A DNA stretch of 64,000 nucleotides from Ecdyonurus torrentis (Eukaryota > Arthropoda > Insecta > Ephemeroptera > Heptageniidae). A model generated the notes under the pieces. The model did not search any database. It was not told where the DNA came from and was given only the letters and a program-made list of their open reading frames with translations. The position numbers and the translations under genes are program-made. Below are positions 44,458-58,839 of the stretch, one piece after another; position 1 is the stretch's first letter, and every line of letters starts with the position of its first letter. The stretch is from the NCBI GenBank assembly GCA_949318235.1, contig OX439132.1, positions 45,239,861-45,303,860 of the forward strand, read 5' to 3'.

Positions 44458-46374
44458 CTAACTGCAAGGGTTTATTTTACTTAATATATCTCTCTATTTA
44501 TTAGTTTTGGGTAAAATTACAAACTATAGTAACTTAAATATTAAATTAACGATCTGTGCTTATTATTTGATCAATAAGATATTTGCTTTGTGTTTGAGTG
44601 AGACTTGAAGATTCATCGTTAAGTATTTAACAATTAATTGTATTTTGTTTAGATTTATGTATGTCATTATTGTCTAGATGTTTGGGGTTTAGGGAGCCAA
44701 TTTAGCTGCAGAAATATCTCAAATCATTTCAACTTTTTCTAACATTTCCATTATTTAATTTTTTTTTCTTCTGTATTTTTTATTTATATATATAAAAAAA
44801 TATATGTATTTTTTTTTCTGTCTTCATATATAAATAAAACTTAAAAATATGTTAAATTATTTTTTTCATTATTATTTATTGGTAACCTCTTTATTATTAT
44901 TTATGTTTATTTTAATTTATTGTTACTATTTGAACAAGCTTCTTGTTTGTAAAAATTATGCTTTGTGTTTGCTCAAAATTTCCATCCAGGTACCTTAATT
45001 TGAGGTTTGTAATTTGTGAATAAAGCATTTTTCCCTCCTTCCATTTTAAATTTGATCCTTTTTTTTTTTTTTTTTTTTCATTACTGCAAAAGTTTTATTT
45101 ATTATTAATTATAATTTCTTTTCTTTAAATAATATAATTTATTATTTTATAAATTCCTGTAATCATTCTAGTGACTCGTATAGAACTATCGTAATAATAT
45201 TGTTAGATTGGCAGCCGATTAAAAAAAAAATGGAAAAAAAAAAAAAAGTTTTTCAGAACCTTTATTCAATTTATAAATAATATTCATTGAGTAATTTTGA
45301 TTGCGTCACATTTTATGTCCGATTAAAACAAATTCTGTGTATTATTTTCTGTTGAAGTGAAAGTGTAATTTTTACAAACTGTTTTTGAATTTGAACTCTT
45401 GGATGGCTATTATTTTGTTCTCCTCCCTCTGGTATTTCACCAGGCTGTGTCATAGTTCTATCTCTCTCTATCTCTAATTATATTAGAAAAAGCTACCAGA
45501 ATGTTTTGGTAATTATGATTACATATTTGGAACAAAAAAAAACAACTTAGAACCTGTACAGAAATATTTATAATTCTGTAACTACTGAATTTTTTATAAT
45601 TATTAATTAATTAAAAAAAAAAAAAAAAATGCGAAAAAAAAGTTCATCAATTTTTAAGACCATTGTTTGAGTTTCTCTGGTTATTGTACTAGTGTTTGAA
45701 AATCCTCTTTTTTTGCTCCAATTGCATTTAAAAAAAAAAACATTTAGTAATTATCTTTTTTTTTTTCGTGGTTTGGAACAAAAAAAAATAATTTTTTTTT
45801 TCAAAAATTTATTTTAATATTATTATTATTATTATTTTAAATAATTCGTATTGTGGCTCCAAATTTCACTCTCTGTTATATTCAAATATTTATCATAATT
45901 ACTTCAAAATCTTCTTCCTCTTTATAAATAAGCATGAGGCACGAGAGAATGGAATTGCTACATAAAAATAATAATATAAATACTATACGAAATGTAAAAT
46001 TGTTAATAAATTGTTTATATAATATAACTATACATAGGTGTGCACTGAAAATTGACAAGTGACCCCAACTCAAACAAACAAACAAACATGAATTCTAATT
46101 AATTATAGATGAGATAATCAGCATAAAGACTTTATATATATATATAAATGTTAAAATTTGTAGAAGTTTAGTATATGGGGGGTGAAGTTTAGCATTTGGT
46201 GCTCACTATGGGTCATGTTTTATATGTGGACATGTCATGTGTGAGTCATGAGTCATGACAGTGACATGTGTCAAGCCTTAAGGTTCGTGACCTGAGTGAG
46301 TCACAAGTGCTAGCTCACCAATAAAATAAGGAAAACTAAAAAAAAAAAAAAAAAAAAAAAAAAATTCATTACAT
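44458..46374. other. AT-rich intergenic DNA
   Basis: Many A/T runs. A possible polyadenylation signal GAATAAAGCA lies at about 45019. No gene recognised. Confidence 0.5.
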
Positions 46375-47040
46375 ATATTATTCTAAAAGAAGATATTGCC
46401 CTGAATCGATTGATACCCAAATTTCTAACTTTTGAGTACATTTATAGTATTTTTAATTAATTTGTGAAAATAAAAAAAAATTACGTCATGGTCCATAGCT
46501 TAAGGCGGTGGGGGACCGACTTGGACCGGAAATCGCTGAAAGAAGAACTATATTTTTCCAATAATTTTTTGTACATGATTTAATTGCAATAAAACAAACA
46601 CTATAATTTTCAAATAAAAATCAAGTAAATTGAAAATATGTTTTTTTATACCAAAAAAATTTTTAATGATAAATTTAATTTTACTAAAATTTCCCGCTTA
46701 AATTTAAATATCCACATTTACATGTTATCTTTAAAGTGTAATAACTTAAATATTTGATCGTGTTTTCACATGTTTGACATAACTGAAATTTTTAGTAACA
46801 TTTCTTCTTTACTTTGTGTTATTATTATTATTCGCAACCGTCCTAGTTTGCGAGATATCAGTCAGTCACCTACTCTCTTAATGCATAGGAAAAAGTAACT
46901 CATGGCTGTGACGTCATTCCATGACTTTGTAAAAATAATTAAAAATACATAATGAACTCAAAAAAATAGAAATTAGCATATCTATTGATTTAGGACAATG
47001 TCCTATTTTAGAATATGCTATAAAATTACCCTTGTATTTT
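46375..47040. mobile_element. palindromic repeat family X copy 4
   Basis: ATTCTAAAAGAAGATATTGC, CTGAATCGATTGATA and complement CTATTGATTTAGGACAATGT; one TGACGTCA near 46913. The interior holds unrelated sequence. Confidence 0.6.
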
Positions 47041-48285
47041 TTAGGGTGTTTTCCTCATTCAAACTACCCATATATAGTAATGTGTGATATGTGAGTATTA
47101 TATTTATATATCATTGGAGAACGGTTTCTTTTTCCAGGTATAAAAATGGCGGTTGCGCCTGCAATTTTTATAGGTAGGCTTTTTGCTCTACAATCTATGA
47201 TGTGTATTTTTATTTATAAGTAAAAACCCTGGTACTTCTGTGGAGTATTGACCTGAAAGCTAGAAAAGTAGAAATAAAATAGAACCTTGTATTTACTATC
47301 GCGTCAGTCAGTTAAATATGTATTTAAAAAAAAAAAAAAAAAAAAAAAACATGAACTTTTACTATATAGTTCCGATGATGACTGGCTTCAATGGAATCTT
47401 ATGTAAGCGTCTAAAATCCGGAAAAGGAATTACCGAAATTTGAAATTACTTGATGGTAAAAGTTGGTGAAATTTTCGAGCCAGCAGCAAGCTATATAGGC
47501 TTGAGCTATATCTTCCACAATATATTTCACCAAACATAATTTTTTGTTATTTTTATTTTTTGTGTGGTCATATCTTCCACTTTTTCGGTACTTCCGTTTC
47601 CTTCTTGTATACCTTTTGTTTACATAAGATTCCATTTTTATACGCTAGCATTAGCATAATAATATACCTATTATTATTGAATATTTTGTTAATTAAAAAG
47701 GTAAGAATTTTATTATTATTATTTCAATCAAAATTGCCATTTTTACCTGTATTAAAACTCCGTCTCTGTATTATATATTAGATATAATGCTGAAATATCG
47801 CTGTGTTTTAGTCAATATAAATAAACCTGATGGCATTGCGGTGTTGTAATTAATTCTGTGTTGTGCTCACTTGATGTTGTTAGTAGCGCTAGCGTACGTT
47901 AATTGTCACCTAATGCACCTCTAAACTAACATTAATTAAATAATCTGCCTCCTGCATCTTTCTAATAAAAACATTATCAATAAACGGTGGTACATCTGCA
48001 GCTTTATTATAATTGTCTCCCTCTTCTGTCTGTATATAGGGTGGTTATGCAGCAGAGTGCGCGCTAGCGCCATGTTTGAGGAAATAAAATATTAAACAGC
48101 ATAGTTTATTTACAGCATATTTAAGTTTTTTTTTTTTTTTTTTGTCATTTACTTTTTATCATTTTATTATTTTTTTTAAAACTCATTTTAAACTATTAAA
48201 AACATAAATAAATAAATTGTTTAAATTGTTTATAGAATAATTTTATACTTATATTTTTTAATAAGAAAGACTGATTTTTTTAGGG
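47041..48285. other. intergenic DNA, nothing firm
   Basis: 47400-47640 has a loose inverted repeat (GAATCTTATGTAAG / CTTACATAAGATTCC-like). AATAAACCTG at 47818 with GT-rich downstream is a second poly(A) candidate. Confidence 0.45.
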
Positions 48286-48600
48286 TTGATTTTATTTCAT
48301 ATTCAAAAAGAGGGCATCGTCCTCTGAATCGATTGATGTGCGATTTTGTAATATTTTGGAACTTATTAATTATTTTAATTATATATTACTAATTCTCATC
48401 GTAATTAATATTATAATCGTTATGTTAAGTCATGCAGTAATTTTTGCGTGCACGTTCATGCAAAAATGTGCCCAACCGTGTCGTGCATATATTTTGTAAT
48501 TTAAAAAATTAATTGAAAATATTTGATGAAGTAAAAAAAAAAAATGTAACTAAAACACATACACCAATCGATTTAGGATGATTTTTTTTTTCAGAATATG
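48286..48600. mobile_element. palindromic repeat family X copy 5
   Basis: TCAAAAAGAGGGCATCGTCC, GAATCGATTGATGTGCG and complement near 48562. Confidence 0.6.
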
Positions 48601-49563
48601 CGCATATAGATAGTGAAAAAAAAAAATCTTTCTTATTTGCTAAAATTTGCATTTTTACTACTGCTATATTATATGCTACTTTATATGCTCACATATGGCG
48701 TCGAAGTGCAAGCGCAATTCCATGAGCGCAACCACCACACATATAGAGCAGCATTCCATGTATTATATCCGGGCAATAAAAGTACAAGTATATAGAAAAG
48801 ATCGTAAAAAAATATAAAAATAACTTTAAGATTATTTGACATTTTAAATTTCTGTAAAAATCTTATCGAGTATTGCATTATTATTATAATTTTTATTATT
48901 AGAATTTTTAACGATGATATTTGTTCCCTTTTTTATGACATCGCAATTAAAAAAAAACTAAAAAAAATATAAGGAACGAAAATGATTAAAGAGCCTGCAT
49001 CGTGTTGGTGCTATATAAAAAAATAAGAAAAAGCAAGAAATAATAGTAAAATAATAGTTAAAAATATATCATAAAAAAAATAAAAAAAACTATAGAATTC
49101 AAAAATTATTTTTAATTACATGATTTGCGTAGCTTATCCGAGATACCGAAATATCTCTACACTGATGGAAACAAAAGTATTTATATCTATAATAAATTCC
49201 AAGAAATTTGCATTTATTTACTTTCAGGAAGAAAATATAAACTTGAGATTTTACTGCATGAATATGAACTGTCCATGCAGCTAGTGCGCAGAGTATATAC
49301 TGAGTACACCCGATAAAGGTTGAACGTTTTAGCTTATTAATTAAACTATCATGAACGTGCGGCGTATTTCTCTCGTTAATTTTCTCAAATTGAAGTTTTT
49401 AAATAATTCGGTTAATATTTGATATTTCAATTCTGGGCGAGTACTGCGCGTATTATGATGATTTTAATAACAGACGTATAAAAGAGGGTATGAATTCATT
49501 TAGAGTCTTTTAATTAAAATCGTAAGTATAATAATTTTATTAAATGGGTTTCCTTCCTTCCTT

Positions 49564-49609
<46 letters not shown>

Positions 49610-52204
49610 CAGTGTTATAAATAATCTTTTGCAAAATAATTCTGGCAACAAATTGTAAGCATGACTGCCACTTTACATTTTTGTGTTGAGTGCGATATAT
49701 GTGGATTTGACGAATGCTAAGTTTAGTTGGAAACTTTGGAATGCGCGCGAGTGTGTGTCGACGACGCACACACACGGGGATGAGATGAGGCGCCATAGCA
49801 CGTATTGCTCTGGCGTTCGTCTTGCCTCTGATATAATATATACTTATATCAAGTATATTTTTATATACATCACATCAATTTTAATATCATCATATCAAAA
49901 TATTTCATGATGAACTATGAACTTATATAACGTGCGTCGCATGAGAGATTGGTGTAAATCTATAAATATGAACGCGAGAAAATAGTTTTAAGAGTTGGAA
50001 GGATCCACTATATAACAATCGAAAGATGCTGGCCTTAACTCATCTTTTAAAGTATTTTGAAACTCAACAAAAAAATATGTACAATAAAAAACGTAAAAAA
50101 AAGGGGAGAAAATCAATTATCATCAGAAAGCATAAGAATTACCTGCGATTTTGACTTTTATAGTTTTATATACCGCGGGACTTACGGCTCACTTCTATAC
50201 TCGCTTATACCAAGGGTCTTATTACTTATTACATTCAAAAATTTGCATTGATCGTCTTAAAAAAAAAAAAAAAAAAAAAAAAGCGCTTATTTTCTTTTGC
50301 AGGTACAGGTATAGCTGTCTGAACTGTAACTGTGCAAATAATGAGTAAGTATATACAAGAGATATTTCTGACCGATTTATTTATTTTAACCACCACCGCT
50401 GCATATCTCATAGAAAGTGCATGGAGAACTTAAAAAAAAAAACAAAAAAAAAAACAAAACATAATAGGTTTTTCATCATAACTGTATATAACACCCAAAT
50501 CAAACAATTAAAGTTACGAAATTTTGCAATATATCTTAGAACAGAATCTTATCTGAACATGAATTGAAAATATTTATTAAATATATTTGTGTAAAATATG
50601 TATAATTTAAAACTCAGCGAACAAGTTAATGTGCTCCTGCTCCTCTTCTTCTTGCCTCCTCTTCCACGAACATGAAATAACAATATTTCGTCGAATGGAG
50701 ATTTAAGACCCCTTAGCTCCTATAGCTCTATAATACGTAAAAAATATTGATTTAAAATCAAAATATAGCGGAAGAAATTTAGAGAGGGAGAGAGAGGTAT
50801 ACGTAGGATAAAATATTGTGAAATTTTATCAATTTGCACCAAATACAAGTTCTAAATAATATGAATTTTTTGAAAGAAACCGTAATAAAGACGGTATTTA
50901 ATCAAATTAATATACACGTACTGCGTGCTGTAATTTTTATATAAAAAACATAATATATGTAGAAAAAAAAAATAAACTTTTTATCTCTAAGTTTGCAATT
51001 TCTTTGGCAAATTTTTGCAGAGCAAAGCATTTTCATTCGGAGCGATAAAGTTATGATTCATGATACAGAGTTCCCGTTGGAATAATAATATACGCGAGTA
51101 AAAAAAAAAAAAAAAAAAAAGATAATGATAAAATAATAATCATTTTGAAACGCAGTAATATGTGCAGAGTGAATTCTTGTAATAGACGATAGAGGGCAAG
51201 CTATGCAGGAAAATATGCGAGTTCGCGAGTACGTCGAGTAGAGATACAGCAAGTACGTATTGTACAGTACATCATGCGCAATTGCAGCTATAGTGCACAT
51301 GCAATGAGTGCATTCATCATCGTGATACAGCGGTGAGTTTGCATGCAAGTCACGCCGCCCGTGATTCGCTTCATCTACGTGCGGCACTTTTTGTTCTCTC
51401 TTGCATCGCGTCACGACGGCGGATTTTTTTTTTCTGCCATAATACCAATGAGTAATAAATTACAATTTTTTCCAATATATATTTTTTTTAATTATATTAT
51501 CTGCATTGCATATTCTGCTATACAAATAAACAAAAAGTAAATAAATTAAAAAATGACACATTCTTCCTCAGCGTGAGAACGAAATATTACCCTATTTTAA
51601 AAATGTAAATATATAAAAATCGTTGTATATTTAAAATTGAAGAGGCTTCATTAGAGCGAGAGAAAAAAAAATTAAATACACCATAAATATCTCAGTGTCA
51701 AAAGTGAAAAGTCAGGTAAAAAAAGGTTATATAGAGAAAGAATGACAAAAGAAGGGTATATAGCTCTCGTTATTACAGGGTTTTTTGACCCTTTTTGAAA
51801 GAGCGAGAAAAACAGGTGCGATAGTTTTTGTATTGTGACGGTGCAACTTTAGTTATCTCTAAAAGTAAAGTTAGACGAGAAGGAATCACAGTATTATTGC
51901 ATCTCTGTGACATCCCCCTCTCCCTTCCCCCCTTTCTTTCTCACTCTCACTCCTGCTTCTTATTATCGGCTATTTTGACGGCAAGGCCACAAGACAAGAG
52001 AGAGACTCGGTCGGCATATAACGCCAAGAGGGGAAATTTTTCGTACGGTGTGACGGCGTTCGCAGCAGCGGCAAAGACAGGCAACTCTGCATCACCCCTA
52101 CTTTTTTACCGCTGTTCCAGACATCTAGTTACTCCCCTCGTCGGCAACATCAGAGTTCGGTCTCGCCTTTACAAATCAAAGCTATAAGTTGAAATTTGCG
52201 CAGA
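48601..52204. other. Ski upstream region
   Basis: MITE-poor. Contains a T run (49567-49606), a small hairpin (GTGTGTGTCGACGACGCACA, 49753-49775), a splice-site-flanked 42-nt segment (50303-50344) and a rise in GC from about 51.9 kb. The 118-119-codon frames at 51058-51414 and 51828-52187 do not resemble known proteins. Confidence 0.5.
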
Positions 52205-52212
52205 TATAAAAT
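52205..52212 (+). promoter_or_regulatory. candidate TATA box for Ski
   Basis: TATAAAAT lies about 350 bp upstream of the Ski start codon, at the edge of a more GC-balanced stretch (roughly 51.9-52.4 kb) inside AT-rich DNA. A start site would be expected near 52235. No convincing initiator is visible, and TATA-like strings are common in this AT-rich sequence. Confidence 0.3.
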
Positions 52213-52563
52213 AGGGAGTGAGAGCAGTGAAAGGAAAAGCTCGTCCCATATCTCCGGCAGCGGCAGACCACTACACGGCAAAGACCGGCAGACATGTTGA
52301 GCGCACCGTGGTGTTCGCATGTGAGCGAGTGCGGCTCCGCGAGGTTAGTGGAGCCACTACAACTGTGTAGTGATTATTTTGAGTTAGTTATTACAAGTGT
52401 AGTAATAACAAACTTTCAGCAAGACAACAACGTTATTGGTGCTTGTTAAATAGTGAGTAAGTTAATTTATTAATTAAGTAAAAAAAAAACGTACATTTGT
52501 GTAAATTATATTATATGTAAGTGATTTTTGTTTTTAAAATTTAAATTTTTGGATGTACATACA

Positions 52564-53565
52564 ATGATGGAGACAGTGGTTAATAGTGCGGGTGCAACCA
52601 AGCACCACCCCCAACCCTACAGCAGTCCACACCTGAAAAAAGTCCTGAAAACTTATCAATTAAGTGCATTAAGAAGTTTATCAGGTCCCAGCACAGTACT
52701 AGCATCAGAAGAAGCTAGTGCCAAACTTATTGATAATGGCAAAGGTCTTCTATTACCTCCTACGCAAATTAAAAAAGAGGTGTTACCTAATGGATCGGAA
52801 TGTGGAGGAGGAGGAGGAGAACGACATGAGACTAAACAAAATATTGAAAATGATTCTTTTCTTACACCAGCACCATTTCCTATACAACAACAACCAATAT
52901 TAACTACTCCTGATCAATCTAAATCAGAAAGAACTGAAACTATTCTTGAAGGTGAATCAATATCATGCTTCGTTGTTGGTGGGGAACGAAGACTTTGTTT
53001 ACCACAAATATTAAATACTGTATTAAGTGAATTTACTCTTGCAGAAATTAATAAACAATGTGATCGACTTCAAATTTTTTGTTCTCGTTGTAATTCTAAA
53101 CAACTTGAAGTATTAAAAGTATCTGGAGTATTACCTATGACAGCACCTTCTTGTGGTTTAATTACTCAAACAGATGCAGAACGTCTTTGTAGTGCATTAT
53201 TACATTGTCATGCACCTAGAGCAACTCACAGTAAAGCTAACTCCGGTTATTTGTCATTCCGAGTGTATCACGAATGTTTCGGTGAATGTCAAGGTATTCT
53301 TACGCCAGCACTATACGTAGATCGGAACTCAAGATGTATCGAATGTACTGAATGTCGATGTATATTTACACCTAAACATTTTGTGTGCCACGCTCATCAT
53401 AAATTGGAAAATCAGACGTGCCATTGGGGTTTTGATTCTACAAATTGGAGGAATTATTTGTTATTAGCGGAAGGACAGTCAAATTCGGACATCCTTGCAA
53501 ATGCACTTCGAGATTTTAAAGAAAGACATCTGAAACCATTATCATCTTCTGCAAAACGAAAGCAG
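52564..53565 (+). CDS. Ski: Ski/Sno-family transcriptional co-repressor, first coding exon (partial gene)
   Basis: The exon codes 334 residues and ends at a CAG|GTAAGG donor, phase 0. I start at the Met of MMETVVNSAG; an in-frame upstream Met (52528) adds only a 12-residue AT-rich leader. After a short conserved block (SPHLKKVLKTYQLSALRSL) and a low-complexity linker with a five-Gly run, residues about 135-216 form the Dachshund-homology domain (CFVVGGERRLCLPQILNTVL, then SGVLPMTAPSCGLIT). Residues about 229-304 form the Smad4-binding SAND-like domain with its Cys/His zinc ligands (SFRVYHECFGECQGILTP, CIECTECRCIFTPKHFVCHA, NWRNYLLL). Family members repress TGF-beta/activin/BMP targets in the nucleus through Smad4 and N-CoR. 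The coiled-coil C-terminus is not in the window. Codons are AT-rich, unlike aPKC. Confidence 0.95.
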
Positions 53566-56500
53566 GTAAGGATTTTTTTTTTATTTATTATAAATATTTA
53601 AATTATATGTACGCCCCTCTATATATATGTAGTACTCCCCTCTTTTCATTTTTGTGGTTTTTATATAATTCATGAAGGCCATCACGTTCGCTCATATAAG
53701 CAAAACAATGAGTGCTGAAAAATTTCTTACGTGCGCATAAACCCTTTCATTTTTTTTTTATATGTCTATTTAGTATAAAGGTTATATGAATAAATATAAC
53801 AGTAACGATTTTAATGTTTCTGCATCAGCGAATTATTTAAATACAAACACAAAATACCGGCTCCTGTTTTTAAACATTCTTTTTATATATTTATATATAA
53901 ACTACGTCCCTTTAAATGTCGTGGAAGTAGGAGGGGGGGGGGGGGGGATATGATATAAAAGGGGGCACTTTCTTTATATACCGTATGTTCTCACATCACG
54001 CGGTATTCAACCCTCTCCGAGACATTTTGAAATAAGAATAAAGTCGCAATTTACTTTTATTTTTTTCTTACGTATATGATTAACGTGTCTAATACAATTT
54101 CTTTGTTAAAATATAATGACTTGTATTAGGGGAATGTTTTATTAATATGGATGTATATGTATTATTATTTTATATATTATGTATATATAAAAAAAAAAAC
54201 TTGTTATATAATGAGGCGTTTCAAATATGCTGTTTGTTTATTTATGTTTTATTATTCAAGAAGAAAAAAAAAAGGTTATAGAAAGAATTTTCAAACAAAG
54301 ATTTAAATTTCGCTGCTAACTGTTGGTATTATATTTGAAAATATGGTTTTGTGTGTTTGTCATTGCTTTGAAATTGTAATTTCCCTTATAAAAAAAAAAC
54401 AAAACAAAAAAACAAAAAAAAAAAAACAAAAAAAAAACAAAAAACAATGAACGTACGAGTACGAGTTGGATAAGCATCGTTGATATGATTAGAAATTCGG
54501 TGGTTTTACTGCTTGATATTGCACTTTGTTGTGTGATTTGAACTGGTGACAGTTTTACAAGGGGGGGTATATAATAAGAGGGAAGAAAAAAAAATTAATA
54601 AACAATAAGAAAAACATTTGAACTAAAAAGAGAAAACTAACCAAAATCGTTGAATAAAATTCCCATCTTTTTTACAAAATCAATATTATTATAATATTTA
54701 TATGTATTTTTTTAAGGCTTTATAGGTTTTTCCAAAAAGGAAGAAATCAAAACAAAACAAAACAATGGTATTGACATGCTCAAAGATTGGAAAATAGTTG
54801 CAAATATATATGGGGTTTTCCTTAGAATTGATACAGTGCGCTCCAAATACCTCAAGTTTATTTATTATTCATGTTGAACGTAAAACTTATGTGCAAAAAA
54901 TGGATTATTAGAGAAAGAAAATATTAAAAAATAATAATAAAGTTTTCTCTCGTATTCAAGGTTTCTTATACCTAAAAAAAAAAAAAGTTTCCGAACAGTT
55001 TTTGTTGTTATAATTTCAAAATAATAAATGACCACACACTGTATATAAAGTTATTTGTTATTTATTTTTTTCTCAGAACTTGGCAATTAAAAATACGTTA
55101 AAAATACACCACAGCTCTATAATATAATATTATTTTTGGTCTTAATTTTGACAAATGGTTGTAGTGCAATATCTGAATGCTGGTATATAAATATAATTTA
55201 TAATAAAAGTATATTAATTAATATGAGATGCAAAGTAAAAAAAAAAAAAAAAAAAAAGGTAGATGGGTGCATAATAATCATCTGTCAAACCACTTGATGA
55301 ATTGTCAATCTCAGACTACGCGTTTTCTACTATAATTAATCAAAACTCTCATTTGGACGCCACTTCATGTATAATCGAAAAAAGAAAGAAAAAAAAGGTA
55401 AAATTTCAAATTTAAACTTATTTCTATTAATATTCATTTGTTTTAATTTTTTTTTTTTTTTTTTTTTTGTAATACTTCTTACTGGCGCTGACGTATCACC
55501 TATCAGAAGTGCGCAACAAGACACGGGATTACAATATAATATTTACATACAATACTTAATGTTTCATGTTTTAATATATTATAAAGCCTTTTTTTAATAT
55601 ATATTATTAATTATATACTGGTTTGCCACGTAAAAAATGACTTATTTAAATTATTTTTTTATGTATGTAAAGTTGTTTGGTAATCACTAAATCAGTACAC
55701 TTGACCGCCCGCCTGCTTGCCCGCCCAACTCAAACAATTGAAACTAGAAGGGTCAGTGTTTGTCCGTGTTTTTATCTTCAGCACGTACGTCAAGAAAGAA
55801 AGAAAAAAAAAAAAGTTTCGTTATTACTTGTCAAATTATAATTTTTTTTTCTTGTTTTTTTATCTACACGCATTGAAATGCTAATTTTTGATAACTGAAA
55901 TTTTTAAACATTTTTTTTTTTTTTGAGCACGTGCAATTATTTTTATATCGCAAGCCCTTTCTTATGCAAATTTTGAATTGGCTATATCAATGATAAAAAG
56001 TCTTCTTTCTTATGGGCTATCTAAAAGTCATTGATATATTTTATAACAATTACCCATATGAATGCAATAGAACTCGTGTAAAAGTGAGGTTTACTGAGAA
56101 AATAAACAAACTGAGTGGCCAAAACAAAGTCTAGCATCAGACTTTGTGGTATTGTCTTTCATATAAAATGCTTTCTTATGGAGAGGAATGCGAAGCAGCT
56201 TAATAAACTGATTTGGAAGTGTCGGTGCTGAAATTTTTAATGGCTTACTGAGCCTCAAAACTCGTGTTTTCCTGAACTTCAGTTTCAGATTATTGTTTCT
56301 TCTAATTGAATTGAAATTCAGGTAAATAAAAGCTTTGAAGCTCAGTATTATTTCATTTCCCCCCATATGAAAAACTATAGGAACACAAAGTTGTCTGCTA
56401 TAGCACTTTGTTGGTTCAAGTCTTGTATTTCAGACAATCAGATAAGAAAGAAAAAAAAACTTTAAAATTTGGCAAATATATTACGTATTTCTTTATAAGG

Positions 56501-57265
56501 CATATCTGTGTGCTGCATTAAAAAAACAACAACAACAACAACTCACCCCTGCAGTACCTTCAGGTCGGTAAAGAAAAGAAATCTTTTGTCATTATATTAT
56601 ATATGAATAAACTAATTGATGCGAGACGAAGAGAGATTATTATATACTGTCATTATAAGTCATCCAACACCTTGAATCTCGCTATGGCTGTGCATCATAC
56701 ATACGACGTGACACTGTGTATACAAGTACAAGTATACACACAAGTATGAAAGTAAATAACCAGAAGGCATTATGTATATAGAGAGAAATAAGGTGTGTAT
56801 CTTATGCAACGTAGAAATAATAATTATGCAGACTGCAATGTGATGCACTTTTTATAATGACATCAGCTGATTGAGATAATGTTTATTTCCCGCCCTCTAC
56901 TGCAGTATTTTCCACTCGTGTGCACGTATTGTATGCATATACCGACCGGCACAGCACTCGCGGGGTATTACAATTATTTCGCAATGTTTATATACATATA
57001 CTTCCACTTACGTAAGCGTTATATATACAAGTATTCCGTATATACATCGGATAATTGCGCAATTTATGCTGCATTCATGTTATGGCATAAATATTGTAGA
57101 ATTACACAGCATAATTTAATTTATCATTATCAAAAATAATTCCACTCACGTATATAATTATATACGAATATTGTATACCGCATATGTACGGATAATTGCG
57201 CAATTTATGCTGCGTTCATGTGATGGCATAAATATTGTCATTTTAGAATTGCACAGCATATATAA
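53566..57265. other. Ski intron 1, proximal part
   Basis: Begins at the GTAAGG donor. AT-rich, a G18 tract near 53932, homopolymers. No further Ski exon visible. Confidence 0.55.
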
Positions 57266-57388
57266 TGGACCACTTGCAATAAAATGTTTTTAATTGTTGC
57301 AGCAAGTAAGTGAAAACGATTTTTACATAAGAAATGCATTAAGAATTATTCAAATTATTTTAAAAAGTTCGTTCATTGCAAGTGGTCA
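57266..57388. mobile_element. repeat family K copy 2, compact reference
   Basis: TGGACCACTTGCAATAAAAT and complement CATTGCAAGTGGTCA; uninterrupted. Confidence 0.75.
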
Positions 57389-58171
57389 AATTGTACGGTC
57401 ATTTTACTACAATATTAATTTCTTTATCATGTCATATGGGAATAACATGATAATTAGATAGAGTTTTGAGTCAACTGAAATCTCCATCTGATTGCATTGA
57501 GGCCTTATGCAATAGAAATTAATTTTTTAGTAAATTAGCTGTATGGTAATTGTACTATCGGGAGGTGTTTGCTGCTGCTTTTTTATAATACGTTCCACTC
57601 ATTTAAGAGTTTTGACATTTTTACACAGAAATTATTGCTTAAGAATCTCCTGTGTGCTAAAATTTCAAAGCCCTAAAATTAGTGGAAGATATTTAAAAAA
57701 AATACAACTGCCGATAAAAAAACTGCGGCCTCTACCGATAACTCGTACAATTATAGCATTCAGCATAATTATTATTCACCATTATATAATAGGTATTAAG
57801 TTTGTCATATATGAATAAAAATACTGAGCATAATATATTTCTGGATTCACTTTTGTCATTTGTTTTAACGTTGAGCATGCACCGAGGGACTTCATGATCA
57901 TTAAAATAGAAAATTATTTTACATTGTTACTGCGCAGTTTAAAAATATATTATACTCTTATCACTACATAGGTATTTTTTTTTGTCAATCATGTTTATTG
58001 ATTCAGTTATTGTTAAAAATACTATCAGTATTCTGGGTAAGTTTGTTTTTATCTATTCTTTGTATTGCTTTGATTTTCAGTATAGAAAATAATTTACACC
58101 GTATAATATTTCCTTATTACGTGCATTATTTTAAAATATAGTTCGTTCCCATCCACTAAATAAAGATAGTA

Positions 58172-58288
58172 ACGCTGTTCATATAAACTCTGTTTTCTGC
58201 TACGAATATGACGGATCACCCTGCGGTAATTCAAATGTAATGCGCATTTTTTTGGTGCAAGAAAACAGGGTTTATATATGAACAACCA
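58172..58288. mobile_element. hairpin family G copy 6
   Basis: GCTGTTCATATAAACTCTGT and complement; TTTTGGTGCAAGAAAACAGG in the right arm. Confidence 0.8.
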
Positions 58289-58839
58289 TTCATGAGGGAA
58301 TGAATGAGGTATGAGAGTTACGCTTTTGTAAAAAAATCTGATGAGTTTTTTTTTTTTTTTTTTTCTACGTCAAATACTCAAATATTATTTATTATAACTT
58401 TTTGAGTCGAGTATAATATAGTCATAGTCTTATACATTTTGATTCTCTCGAAAATCAAATTGTATTCCGGGGATGCTCAAAATGTACGCTAAGCGCGCTA
58501 CAGAACTAAAAAAAAAATTATGATAAACTTAAACTCTCGGTTATATTTGCATAAAACGAATTTAAAATTGGGCTGAGATTTTTTATACATAAAAACCGAA
58601 ATAATAATAATAATAATAAATAACGCAGATTGGATCGACTCCTTCAATCAAATTTCTTTGTGCATGCAGTGCATTCCAATTGCATGGCCAAGTGTCTGAT
58701 ACTTTACACGTGTCGAAAGTGCGGGGTCAGACTTGTGGCGAGGTAAATAAATACGTTTGCTTGCTTGCTTGCTAACTTGCACCAGCTGCAGCAAAGATTT
58801 GCAAGTATATATCAGTCAGCTTGATGCGAGCATGCAAGG

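Noticed and set aside
47131..47190. Exon-like segment starting after CCAG with ATGGCGGTTGCGCCTGC and ending at GTAGGC
   Set aside because: Very short, with no neighbouring exon in phase. It looks like a small palindrome (AAAATGGCGG / GCAATTTT); support too weak.
51828..52187. 119-codon frame upstream of Ski
   Set aside because: No recognisable domain, low-complexity composition, and overlap with the likely promoter region; treated as non-coding.
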